Under the pieces are notes generated by a model. It saw nothing but the letters and a program-made list of their open reading frames with translations, had not been told where the DNA came from and did no database searches. A program made the position numbers and the translations under genes. Positions 1-8,200 of a DNA stretch of 64,000 bases are shown here, piece after piece. Numbering within the stretch: position 1 is the first letter of the stretch; every line of letters begins with the position of its first letter. Source of the DNA: an uncultured Collinsella sp. (GTDB lineage: Bacteria > Actinomycetota > Coriobacteriia > Coriobacteriales > Coriobacteriaceae). The DNA lies in NCBI GenBank assembly GCA_900544115.1, contig UQTW01000009.1, positions 1-64,000 on the forward strand, given 5' to 3'.

Positions 1-116
1 AGGTGCGGGAACGGCCTATTTGCTCAATGTGTTCGGCTGAGATCGGAAATCAACCAACGACTAGTCAAAAGGGACACTCTTTGGTCTACCACCCACAAAT
101 CAGACTGCCTCCGCCA

Positions 117-266
117 AAACTATGGCGGTTTACTACGACGAATCGATCAACCGCGACCACTCCGAAACATGTTGAACTAAAACCGCAGGTAGATGCCTTG
201 CGCTTTTTTGCGAAAAGCCGGCGTGGTTGGAAATTCCCGATTCATCGTAGTAAACCGGCATAGTTT
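117..266. repeat. Long inverted-repeat element (29-bp arms)
   Basis: Arms at 117-145 and 238-266 are reverse complements at 27 of 29 positions, separated by 92 bases. Bases 1-311 hold no gene I can support; the open frames there are short and read through the repeat. The design (about 150 bp, near-perfect long terminal arms, intergenic) resembles the elements at 6740-6904 and 45445-45619, although the arm sequences differ. It could be a MITE-like element or a large RNA hairpin. Confidence 0.7.
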
Positions 267-311
267 CGTATTTCCAGCAGTTCCAAATTCGTCAATACGT
301 CGGCATTTGCG

Positions 312-344
312 AAAAAAGCCCGACCTCCGTGGGAGATCGGGCTT
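312..344 (-). terminator. Rho-independent terminator of argS
   Basis: Read on the minus strand, a stem of AAGCCCGA paired with TCGGGCTT is followed by a run of six Ts. It lies about 46 bases past the argS stop, in the right orientation. Confidence 0.85.
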
Positions 345-390
345 ATAGGGCTCAGTTAAACCAAACCTACACGGTCAAATGACCCGCAGG

Positions 391-2244
391 TTACATCTGC
401 TCGGGCGCGGAAACGCCAACGAGGGTGAGCACCAGGGCGAGCGTCACGCGGACGGCATCGCAAGCGGCCAGACGGGCACGCGAAAGCTCGGGGTCGACGG
501 GACGGCCCTCGCTCGGCAGCACCTGGCAGGCAGCGTAGAAGCTGTGGAAGTCACCGGCGAGTTCCTCGGCAAAGTGGGTCAGACGGAACGGGGCGCGATC
601 GCGAGCACAGCTGTCGATCAGGTCGGTGAGCTCGTTGAGCTTGCGCGAAAGGGCGAGCTCGGTCGGGTCGGTCAGCAGCGAGTAATCGACGTTCTCACCG
701 ATGGCCTTGGCGGCAACGGCCTTCATGCCCATCTCGTCGGCCTGCTCGGCGGTAACGTCGGCGGCACGGCGCAGGATGGAGCACACGCGGGCGTGAGCAT
801 ACTGCACGTAATAGACCGGGTTGGAGTTGTCGCGCTTCTTAACGGCCTCGATGTCGAAGTCGACCATCTGGTTGGAGCTCTTGGAGATGAGCGTGTAGCG
901 AGCGGCATCGGAGCCAACCTCGTCGACGAGCTCCTGAAGGGTCACCATGGTGCCCTTGCGCTTGGACATACGGACGGGCTTGCCGTTACGCAGCAGGTTG
1001 ACGAGCTGGCCCAGTAGAACCTCGAACTTGCCGGGGTAACCCAGAGCGTCGCAGACGCAGCGGACGCGCTCGATGTAACCGTGGTGGTCGGCGCCCCAGA
1101 TGTCGATGACGTGGTCGACGCGCTGGAACTTATCCCAGTGATAGGCGACGTCGGAGGCGAAGTAGGTGTACTCGCCGTCGGACTTGATCAGGACACGGTC
1201 CTTGTCGTCGCCCAGATCGGTGGAGCGGAACCACAGGGCGCCGTCCTTGGTGTAGAGGTAGCCCATCTTGTCGAGCTTCTCAAAAGCGCGGTCGACGGCG
1301 GAGGTGCCGGCGGTCTCGCCCTCGGTGTCCTTCACATACAGCGAGCGCTCGGAGTACCAACGGTCAAAGTCGCAGTTGACGGCGTGGCAGAGGTCGCGCA
1401 TGTTGTCGACCATCTTCACGTAGCCGCGCTCACGGAAGCTCTCCATACGCTCCTGCGGATCGGCGTCGACCCACTTGTCGCCGTCGGTGCGCCAGAACTC
1501 GGCGGCCTCGTCGATGATGTAGTCGCCGCCGTAAGAGTCCTTGCCCAAGGTCTCGGCAAAGTTGTCCTGATACGGATGGGTCTCGGGGTGCTCGTCGTTC
1601 TCGTCGGCAACAAAGGCGTCACGGTCGGCGATCAGCAGCTTGTGAGCCTCGTCGATATCAACGCCCTGCTTGGCGATGATGTCGGCAAGCTGCATATAGC
1701 GCGTGCTGATGGAGTTGCCGAAGGTGTTCATCTGAGAGCCGTGGTCATTGATGTAGAACTCACGCTGGATCTCATAGCCGGCGTGGTCCATAACGCGGCA
1801 GAGCGAATCGCCCAGCGCGGCCCAGCGGCCGTGGCCGATGTGCATGGGGCCGACGGGGTTGGCGGAAACGAACTCGACCTGGGTCTTCAGGCCACCACCG
1901 ACGTTGGACTTAGCGAAGTCCATGCCCTTCTCGCGAGCCTCGCCAAAGATGGCATTCTTGACGGCAACGGAGAGGTAGAAGTTGATGAAGCCGGGGCCTG
2001 CGATCTCGACCTTCTCGATCGCGGGGTCCTCGGGCATATGGGCAACGATGACCTCGGCGATCTTGCGCGGGGCGCAGTGGGCCAGCTTGGCGGACTTCAG
2101 GGCCATGGTAGAGGTCCACTCGCCATGAGAAGTGTCAGCCGGTCGCTCGATAGCGCAATCGTCAAGTTCAAATGCGGAAAGGTCGCCGGCCTCCTGGGCC
2201 GCAGCAAGCGCAGCGCGTACCAGCTCTTCAATCTTCTCGGGCAT
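391..2244 (-). CDS. argS: Arginyl-tRNA synthetase
   Basis: Class I aminoacyl-tRNA synthetase that charges tRNA-Arg in the cytoplasm. The 617-residue protein shows an N-terminal Arg-tRNA synthetase domain, the HIGH signature at residues 135-138 (MHIGHGRW), the KMSKS-equivalent RMSKRKG, and a C-terminal DALR anticodon-binding region ending LVGVSAPEQM. The open frame extends 30 codons further upstream, but the ATG at 2244 has an AAGGAGG ribosome binding site directly before it and matches the family N-terminus (MPEKIEELV), so I start there. It is a single-gene unit with its own terminator, divergent from the CarD-like gene. Confidence 0.97.
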   Translation of the reverse strand: MPEKIEELVRAALAAAQEAGDLSAFELDDCAIERPADTSHGEWTSTMALKSAKLAHCAPRKIAEVIVAHMPEDPAIEKVEIAGPGFINFYLSVAVKNAIFGEAREKGMDFAKSNVGGGLKTQVEFVSANPVGPMHIGHGRWAALGDSLCRVMDHAGYEIQREFYINDHGSQMNTFGNSISTRYMQLADIIAKQGVDIDEAHKLLIADRDAFVADENDEHPETHPYQDNFAETLGKDSYGGDYIIDEAAEFWRTDGDKWVDADPQERMESFRERGYVKMVDNMRDLCHAVNCDFDRWYSERSLYVKDTEGETAGTSAVDRAFEKLDKMGYLYTKDGALWFRSTDLGDDKDRVLIKSDGEYTYFASDVAYHWDKFQRVDHVIDIWGADHHGYIERVRCVCDALGYPGKFEVLLGQLVNLLRNGKPVRMSKRKGTMVTLQELVDEVGSDAARYTLISKSSNQMVDFDIEAVKKRDNSNPVYYVQYAHARVCSILRRAADVTAEQADEMGMKAVAAKAIGENVDYSLLTDPTELALSRKLNELTDLIDSCARDRAPFRLTHFAEELAGDFHSFYAACQVLPSEGRPVDPELSRARLAACDAVRVTLALVLTLVGVSAPEQM

Positions 2245-2586
2245 AGATCCTCCTTGTGTTAAAGCCCCCGAGCTCTTGGTCACTCGTAGGGCAAAAGCCA
2301 GAGTTTGTAGCACTCTATCACAAGCGACGGGCACTGTCGCAGGGTAAAGCTAATAGATATTGCATATGCACAAAAATGACTACAGCTTGCATGGAGTCAC
2401 TCAAAGATGCCGGTCTGCCTGCAGATTATGCAGGCGTTGAAAATGCATAAAGGTGTGAATGAGCTGCGTCTGTTATCGAATACTCTTACCTATCAGAATT
2501 GTGTGCTTTTCCTGCATAAAGTAAGGGTTTGCGCACGTCAGCGTGTTATTCTAGACATACGTAAATTCGTATAAGTTGGAGGTAGC
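2245..2586. other. Divergent intergenic region argS / carD-like
   Basis: This 342-base spacer must hold the promoters of both flanking genes. A small palindrome sits at 2417-2435 (GCCTGCA, 5-base loop, TGCAGGC); it could be an operator or a leader hairpin. I see no convincing promoter pair and no gene. Confidence 0.5.
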
Positions 2587-3072
2587 ATGTTCTCAATCGG
2601 TCAACACGTCATTCATCCGGGTCAGGGAGTCTGCACCGTCGTCGGTTTTAGGGACGACACGCCGCAGCCCATGCTGTTGCTCGAGACCAAGCAGGGACAT
2701 GCGCAGACGATCCTCATGTACCCCGTGGCGCAGGCCGATCGTTTGCATGCCGCCATCTCCCAGCAAGATGCCGAGCACCTGCTGAGCCACTATGACGAGC
2801 TGGAGTGCGACACCTTTACCGAGCGTAACAGCTCGCTTGAGGAGACGCACTTTAAGCAGCAGCTCAAGCTGGGCGCGCCCGAGACGGTCCGCGTGGCAAA
2901 GACCATGATGCACCGCATTCGCCAGGCCGAGGAAGCTGATAAAAAGCCCAGCTCTTACTACATGCGCGTACTCAAGGAGGCCAAGCGCCGCTCCATTGAG
3001 GAGTTCGCCGTGGCCCTGGGCGTCACCGAAGAGGACGCCGAAGCCCGCCTAGCCCAAGCCGCCCTCAACTAA
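2587..3072 (+). CDS. CarD/CdnL-family transcriptional regulator
   Basis: A 161-residue protein with the CarD/TRCF RNA-polymerase-interacting Tudor-like domain at the N-terminus (MFSIGQHVIHPGQGVCTVVG) and an alpha-helical, charged C-terminal half of the kind that binds promoter DNA. Family members bind the RNAP beta subunit and stabilise open complexes, often at rRNA promoters. A GGAGG site precedes the ATG. It is transcribed alone and followed by a palindromic repeat that can serve as its terminator. In Coriobacteriia several CarD-like paralogues are common, so I do not assign carD itself. Confidence 0.85.
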   Translation: MFSIGQHVIHPGQGVCTVVGFRDDTPQPMLLLETKQGHAQTILMYPVAQADRLHAAISQQDAEHLLSHYDELECDTFTERNSSLEETHFKQQLKLGAPETVRVAKTMMHRIRQAEEADKKPSSYYMRVLKEAKRRSIEEFAVALGVTEEDAEARLAQAALN

Positions 3073-3084
3073 CCCATCCGCGCC

Positions 3085-3128
3085 AAAAACCACCACAAAG
3101 GGGACAGGCACCTTTGTGGTGGTTTTTT
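3085..3128. repeat. CACCACAAAGG hairpin repeat, copy 1
   Basis: A perfect palindrome AAAACCACCACAAAGG / CCTTTGTGGTGGTTTT around a GGACAGGCA loop. A T-run follows, so it probably terminates the CarD-like transcript. Other copies in this window are near 3807, 14698, 15105, 16683, 17640 and 50195. Confidence 0.9.
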
Positions 3129-3189
3129 CGTTCTAGTCGTTCTAGTAGTATTCATTCTTAGCGATACCTACGAGCACAAGGAGCCTCTT

Positions 3190-3789
3190 ATGGCAGAGCC
3201 ACTTACCGCCGGAATCACCCGCGACCGTGCGTTCGAACTGCTCAACGAGCACAACAAGGACCCGTTCCACATCACCCATGGCGAAACGGTCGAGGGCACC
3301 ATGCGCTACTTTGCGCGCGAGTTCGACCCCGAGAACGAGGAGTTTTGGGGCATCGTCGGCCTGCTGCACGACCTGGATTGGGAGGAGCATGAGGATGACC
3401 CCATGAACCACACCATCTATGCGGCCGAGATCCTCGAGGGCGAGGGCGCCTCTCCCGAGCTCATTCGCGCCATCCAGACGCACACGTCCGATTTCAACAC
3501 CTCGCTGCCCAAGCCCGAACTGCAGATGGAAAAGATACTGTTCGCCTGCGACGAGCTCACCGGCCTGATCGGAGCCGCCGTCGTCATGCGCCCGAGCAAG
3601 AGCGTCATGGACTTTACGACCAAGTCGCTCAAGAAGAAGTTCAAGGACAAGCGCTTTGCCGCCGGCTGCTCGCGTGACGTGATTTCGCAGGGCGCCGAGA
3701 TGCTGGGCTGGGAGCTTCCCGAGCTCTTCGACCGTACCATCGCGGCCATGCAATCCTTCGCTCCCGATCGCGACACCTTCCAGGCCTAA
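3190..3789 (+). CDS. HD-domain hydrolase
   Basis: A 199-residue predicted metal-dependent phosphohydrolase of the HD superfamily. The signature is LLHDLDWEEH near residue 60, with an upstream conserved His in HITHGE and a later TH in IQTHTSDF. Family members hydrolyse nucleotides or phosphate esters; the substrate cannot be read here. AAGGAG lies eight bases before the ATG. It is flanked on both sides by copies of the CACCACAAAGG hairpin, so it is probably monocistronic. Confidence 0.85.
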   Translation: MAEPLTAGITRDRAFELLNEHNKDPFHITHGETVEGTMRYFAREFDPENEEFWGIVGLLHDLDWEEHEDDPMNHTIYAAEILEGEGASPELIRAIQTHTSDFNTSLPKPELQMEKILFACDELTGLIGAAVVMRPSKSVMDFTTKSLKKKFKDKRFAAGCSRDVISQGAEMLGWELPELFDRTIAAMQSFAPDRDTFQA

Positions 3790-3806
3790 CCGCCCACGCC
3801 ACCTAT

Positions 3807-3847
3807 AACCACCGCAAAGGGGACAGGCGCCTTTGTGGTGGTTTTTC
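3807..3847. repeat. CACCACAAAGG hairpin repeat, copy 2
   Basis: Same palindrome as at 3085, with a G in one arm that still pairs as a G-U wobble in RNA and a GGCGCC loop variant. It lies between convergent genes (HD hydrolase and proA) and ends in TTTTT, so it can terminate from the left. Confidence 0.88.
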
Positions 3848-3860
3848 GTTTGCAACAGGT

Positions 3861-5147
3861 TTAGGGACGGACCTGGCCGGTGCCGCGGAGCTTGTATTTG
3901 TAGGTAGTGAGGGCCTCGGCGGCAAAGGGGCCGCGGGCGTGGAGCTTTTGGGTCGAGATGCCGATCTCGGCGCCCAGGCCAAACTCGCCGCCGTCGGTGA
4001 AGCGCGTGCTGGCGTTGGCATACACGGCCGAGGCATCGACCGCGTCCAGGAAGCGCTCGCAGGCATCCTCGTCCTCGGCAACGATGGCCTCGGAGTGCAT
4101 GGTGCCGTAGCGGTTAATGTGCGCGATGGCTTCGTCCTCGTTCGCCACGACCTTCACGCTCATCTCGAGCGCCAGATACTCGCGGCCCCAGTCCTCCTCA
4201 GTCGCGGCTACATAGTCGTCGCCCTCGGCAAGCCCGGCGGCAGCGCATGCGGCGCACGTGGCCTCGTCGCCGTGAATCAGCACGCCGTGGTCGTGCAGCA
4301 CGGCAACGACCGCCGGCAAAAACGAATCCGCCACGGCACGGTCGACCAGCAGCGACTCGGCGGCATTGCACACGCCCACGCGCTGCGTCTTAGCGTTGAC
4401 GATAATGTTGAGCGCCTTGTCAAAATCGGCGGATTCATGCACGTAGATGTGGCAGTTGCCTGTGCCCGTCTCGATCACCGGCACAAGCGACTCGCGCACG
4501 CAGCGCTGGATCAGGCCCGCACCGCCACGCGGAATGAGCACATCGACAATACCGCGGAGCTTCATGAGCTCGCCGGTGGCCTCGCGGTCGGTGGACTCGA
4601 TCATCGAGATAGCTTCGCGTGGAAAGCCCTGGGCCTCAAGCGCATCGGCCAGCAGTTCGGCAATCATGGCGCACGAGTGATAGGCCAGCGAACCGCCGCG
4701 CAGGATGCAGGCGTTGCCGGTGCGGATGCAGATGCCCGCGGCATCGGCCGTCACGTTGGGGCGCGCCTCGTAGACCATGGCAACCAGGCCCAGCGGCACA
4801 CTCACGCGCGTAAGGTCCACGCCACTCGCAAGCACACGGTGATCGAGCACGCGGCCCACGGGATCGGGCAGCTCGGCGAGCTTCTCCAGGCCGGCGGCCA
4901 TGCCCTCGACGCGCTCGGGCGTCAGCAGCAGACGATCGAGCAATCCGACCGAGGTGCCCGCATCACGCGCAGCGGACATATCGAGCTCGTTGGCGGCGAC
5001 GATGGAGTCGATACCGTTGCGCAGTGCTGCGGCCATGGCGCGCACGGCCTCCTGGCGCTGCTCGTCGCTCGCCGTGGCAAGCGAGGCCGACGCTGCCTTA
5101 GCGGCAACGGCAAGATCGTGGACATACGTGGCTATATCGACCGACAT
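3861..5147 (-). CDS. proA: Glutamate-5-semialdehyde dehydrogenase (gamma-glutamyl phosphate reductase)
   Basis: Second step of proline synthesis: NADPH-dependent reduction of gamma-glutamyl phosphate. The 428-residue protein is full length, with the aldehyde-dehydrogenase-type fold, GSLAYHSC in the nucleotide-binding part, and the catalytic Cys at residue 260 in RVGVCNAAESLL. The ATG at 5147 has AGGAGAAAGG upstream. Its usual operon partner proB lies at 6994-8121, also leftward, but separated by an oppositely oriented hydrolase gene, so the two are not co-transcribed here. Confidence 0.96.
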   Translation of the reverse strand: MSVDIATYVHDLAVAAKAASASLATASDEQRQEAVRAMAAALRNGIDSIVAANELDMSAARDAGTSVGLLDRLLLTPERVEGMAAGLEKLAELPDPVGRVLDHRVLASGVDLTRVSVPLGLVAMVYEARPNVTADAAGICIRTGNACILRGGSLAYHSCAMIAELLADALEAQGFPREAISMIESTDREATGELMKLRGIVDVLIPRGGAGLIQRCVRESLVPVIETGTGNCHIYVHESADFDKALNIIVNAKTQRVGVCNAAESLLVDRAVADSFLPAVVAVLHDHGVLIHGDEATCAACAAAGLAEGDDYVAATEEDWGREYLALEMSVKVVANEDEAIAHINRYGTMHSEAIVAEDEDACERFLDAVDASAVYANASTRFTDGGEFGLGAEIGISTQKLHARGPFAAEALTTYKYKLRGTGQVRP

Positions 5148-5259
5148 GGACGGCCCTTTCTCCTAGAAGTTTGCAACCATGGTAGCCGATTTGCGCATGG
5201 CCTCGCCCGCGGCGGTAGAATTGGTCAACCCGAAACACCGCAACGAACGGAAGACTCAC

Positions 5260-6678
5260 ATGGCCCTCATTACTTCGTACCACGTCCCCGGCCTGTATGT
5301 CGAGGACCACAGCATCGATGTCCCCCTCGACTGGCGCGGCCTGGAGCCCATGCTTTTGGCCGTCGGCAGCACCATGCGCCGCGGCGCCATGCCGGCGCCC
5401 ATCGCCGGCGCGCCCGAGAGCATCAAGCTCTTCTACCGCGTGGTTTGCGCACCCGACCGCATCAACGACGACCTGCCGCTCCTTCTCTTTTTGCAGGGCG
5501 GCCCCGGCGGCGAGAGCCCGCGTCCGCTGTCGCCCACGAGCGACGGCTGGATCGAGGAGGCCGTCAAACACTTCCGCGTGGTCCTGCCCGACCAGCGCGG
5601 CACCGGACGCAGCAGCTGTGTTGACGGACGCACGATCGCGGCCTTGGGCGAGCGCGCCGAGGCAGCCGGCGCCGATGCGGCCCGCTCGCAGGCGGACTTC
5701 CTCAAGCGTCACCTCGCCAGCTCTATCGTGCGCGATTTTGAGTACCTGCGCCTGGTAGGCTTTGGCGGCAGGCCCTGGGTCACACTCGGGCAGAGCTACG
5801 GCGGCTTTTTGACGCTGAGCTATCTGTCGCTCTTCCCCGAGGGCGTGGCGGCAAGCTTTACCTGCGGCGGCATCCCCCACGTGCCGGCGAGCGCAAGCGA
5901 AGTCTACGCGCACACCTTCCCGCGCATGGTCGCCAAAACGCAGCAGTATTACGACCGCTACCCTGCCGACGTCGAGCGCGTGGCAGCCCTGGCCGATGCG
6001 CTCGAGGCTCAGAAGCCCGTGCTGCCCGACGGCTCGCCGATGACGGTCGAGCGCCTACAGCTCATGGGCAGCGACTTTGGCATGAAGCCGAGCTTTGAGC
6101 GCATGCATTGGATTATCGATCACGCTTTTGTTGACGGCGACGGTACGCTGAGCTGCGGCTCCTCAGTATCCGACAGCTTTTTGATGCGCGCCTTCGAGCG
6201 CACCAACACGCGCACGAATCCGCTGTACTGGACGCTGCAGGAGTTCATATACGCCGACGGTGACACCATGCCCATTGGCTGGGCCGCGGCTGAAGAGAAG
6301 GCACACCGCGCCGAGTTCGACACGCTCGCGCGCCCGCTCATGTTTACCGGCGAGGCCATGTTCCCGTGGATGTTCGAGCAGATGCCCGAGCTCAAGCCCT
6401 TCAAGCCCGCCATGGACCTGCTGATGGAAGACGCCAGCTGGGACAAGATCTACGACCCGCAGCGACTGGCGTGCAACGAGGTGCCCCTGCAGGCCGCGGT
6501 GTATTTCGACGACATGTACGTCGATTCGGGCATGCAGCTCGATACGCTCAGCCGCGTGGGCAACTCGCATGCCTGGGTGACGAACGAGTTCGAGCACGAC
6601 GGTCTGCACGGCAGCGTGGTGTTCAAGCACCTCTTCGACGAGGCCCTCAACCGCGGAGACCTGCGCCGAATCTTCTAG
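5260..6678 (+). CDS. Alpha/beta hydrolase, proline iminopeptidase-like (S33)
   Basis: A 472-residue protein of the S33 aminopeptidase type. Visible motifs are the oxyanion-hole loop LFLQGGPGGESPRP, the VLPDQRGTGRSS strand-loop, and the nucleophile elbow GQSYGG near residue 170. A His-containing region NSHAWVTNEFEHDGLHGS near the C-terminus would supply the acid/His part of the triad. Such enzymes release N-terminal proline or other residues from peptides. The frame opens earlier, but the ATG at 5260 has a GGAAG site and starts right before conserved sequence. No signal peptide is seen, so it is probably cytoplasmic. Confidence 0.85.
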   Translation: MALITSYHVPGLYVEDHSIDVPLDWRGLEPMLLAVGSTMRRGAMPAPIAGAPESIKLFYRVVCAPDRINDDLPLLLFLQGGPGGESPRPLSPTSDGWIEEAVKHFRVVLPDQRGTGRSSCVDGRTIAALGERAEAAGADAARSQADFLKRHLASSIVRDFEYLRLVGFGGRPWVTLGQSYGGFLTLSYLSLFPEGVAASFTCGGIPHVPASASEVYAHTFPRMVAKTQQYYDRYPADVERVAALADALEAQKPVLPDGSPMTVERLQLMGSDFGMKPSFERMHWIIDHAFVDGDGTLSCGSSVSDSFLMRAFERTNTRTNPLYWTLQEFIYADGDTMPIGWAAAEEKAHRAEFDTLARPLMFTGEAMFPWMFEQMPELKPFKPAMDLLMEDASWDKIYDPQRLACNEVPLQAAVYFDDMYVDSGMQLDTLSRVGNSHAWVTNEFEHDGLHGSVVFKHLFDEALNRGDLRRIF

Positions 6679-6679
6679 C

Positions 6680-6729
6680 AAAGGAGTGTCCCCACCTGCC
6701 GGCACAATAGAAACGTCCCCAAGTGCCGG
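6680..6729. repeat. GTCCCC-TGCCGG tandem repeat, copy 1
   Basis: Two adjacent units of the form AGGAGTGTCCCCACCTGCCGG and AAACGTCCCCAAGTGCCGG. The same arrangement recurs at 19541-19616 and 60288-60337. It lies directly after the hydrolase stop codon; function unknown. Confidence 0.8.
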
Positions 6730-6739
6730 ATGATGTCCT

Positions 6740-6904
6740 TCGCCACGAAAGCGGCCCATCTACTACGTTTCACCCGCATGGCCCCAACCAGATGCCATAA
6801 ATAAAGAAAACCGCAGGCGTTCTACCTGCGGTTTTCTTTTTGCAATTCTTGGCATGGTCACCGATAGCCTATTAAACGTAGTAGATGGGCCGTTTTCGTG
6901 GCGA
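6740..6904. repeat. Long inverted-repeat element (about 30-bp arms)
   Basis: Arms 6740-6770 and 6874-6904 start CGCCACGAAA and contain CCCATCTACTACGTTT; they are reverse complements apart from one position. The interior (103 bases) carries a bidirectional terminator hairpin. The arrangement fits a MITE-like insertion or a large intergenic RNA hairpin between convergent genes. Confidence 0.75.
6803..6841. terminator. Bidirectional terminator between hydrolase and proB
   Basis: The stem AAAACCGCAGG / CCTGCGGTTTT has A-runs on one side and T-runs on the other. It sits between two convergent genes and can stop transcription from both directions. Confidence 0.88.
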
Positions 6905-6993
6905 CCAGCTCGGACATAAGCGCGGCGGGGCAAAGTTACCCTGGTAATTTCGCCCCACGTGCATTGCAGATCGAAGGCGCCCGGCGTCGAGGC

Positions 6994-8121
6994 CTAAGCA
7001 AATACAATCAAGTTGTCTCGATGGATCGCCGGCTTCTCGGCTAGGTCTGCCAGTAGACGGTTGCCGGCAATCTGGTCCTGGCGGCGGCCGGCTGCAAGCT
7101 CCAGCACGTCCGAATCGGCCTCGGCGATACCACGGGCGACAACCATGCCGCTCGGGTCGCACACGTCAAGCACATCGCCCTCGGCAAACGCGCCATCGAC
7201 CTCGTGAATACCAACCGCAAGCAAGGAAGAACCACGGCTAACCAGCGCCTTCGCAGCACCATCATCGACCGTCACCGAGCCATGCGCCTTGTCACCCAGT
7301 GCGATCCACAGCTTGCGGGGCGCGATGTCCAGGCGCTCAGCCGGCGGATCGAACAACGTACCCACGCTCTCGCCGCGGGCCAGACGCACGAGCGCATCGG
7401 GCTCCTCGCCCGAGCAAATCACGCTTTGAATGCCCGCCGTCATCAGAATGCGGCTCGCGCGAATCTTGGTGATCATGCCGCCCGTGCCCACCGATGTGGA
7501 AGAATCGCCCGCCGCGGCGATAATCTTGGCATCGATCTTATGCACAACCGGGACGAACTCGGCCGTGGGGTCCTCGTGCGGATTGGCGGTATAGAGGCCA
7601 TCGATGTCCGAGAGCGTCACGCACAGGTCGGCAGAAACCAGGCAGCTCACAAGCGCCGCCAGCGTGTCGTTGTCGCCGAACTTGATCTCATCGACGGTAA
7701 CGGTGTCGTTCTCGTTGACGACCGGCACCACACCCAGCTCCACAAGGCGCAGCAGGGCGTCGCGCGCGTGCAGGTAGGACGTGCGGCGCGCCGTGTCGTG
7801 ACGCGTGAGCAGCACGAGCGAGGTGAGCAGGTCGCGCGCATGGAACTCCTCGTCGTAGGCCGACGAGATGATGCACTGACCGGCCGAGGCGCAGGCCTGC
7901 AGGCTCGGCAGGTCGCCGACCGGCTTGTGGTCGAAGCCCAGCACGGGATAGCCACAGGCGATAGCGCCCGAGCTCACCACGACCAGGCGCCAGCCAAGCT
8001 CGCGCAGCGCTGCGGCCTGATCGGCAAGTCCGCCGATAAAGGCGCGGTTGACCTTGCCATCGGCACCCACCACCGTGGACGAACCGATCTTTACCACCAT
8101 CGTTTTATAAGAAGTCGTCAT
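6994..8121 (-). CDS. proB: Glutamate 5-kinase
   Basis: First step of proline synthesis: ATP-dependent phosphorylation of glutamate. The 375-residue protein has the amino-acid-kinase domain (MVVKIGSSTVVG at the start, ELGVVPVVNENDTV and FGDNDTLAALVS in the middle) and a C-terminal PUA domain from about residue 285 (RKLWIALGDKAHGSVTVDDGA). This is the long, PUA-containing form. No strong ribosome binding site is visible before either the ATG at 8121 or the internal ATG at 8103, so the exact start is less certain. The enzyme is typically feedback-inhibited by proline. Confidence 0.95.
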   Translation of the reverse strand: MTTSYKTMVVKIGSSTVVGADGKVNRAFIGGLADQAAALRELGWRLVVVSSGAIACGYPVLGFDHKPVGDLPSLQACASAGQCIISSAYDEEFHARDLLTSLVLLTRHDTARRTSYLHARDALLRLVELGVVPVVNENDTVTVDEIKFGDNDTLAALVSCLVSADLCVTLSDIDGLYTANPHEDPTAEFVPVVHKIDAKIIAAAGDSSTSVGTGGMITKIRASRILMTAGIQSVICSGEEPDALVRLARGESVGTLFDPPAERLDIAPRKLWIALGDKAHGSVTVDDGAAKALVSRGSSLLAVGIHEVDGAFAEGDVLDVCDPSGMVVARGIAEADSDVLELAAGRRQDQIAGNRLLADLAEKPAIHRDNLIVFA

Positions 8122-8200
8122 ACGTCAAACCAATCAACTGTTCAGCGAACGGCCGAGCCGGCGGTCAAGGGAGCGTGACTCGCCCCTACCGCCCAAGGAA

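Noticed and set aside
3..263. 86-residue open frame at the left edge
   Set aside because: It runs through both arms of the inverted-repeat element, has no ribosome binding site and no recognisable sequence.
1081..2262. 393-residue plus-strand frame opposite argS
   Set aside because: It is a high-GC antisense shadow of argS, low in complexity with V/L/G bias.
3939..5624. 561-residue plus-strand frame opposite proA
   Set aside because: It is an antisense shadow rich in Arg/His/Ala that overlaps two well-supported genes.
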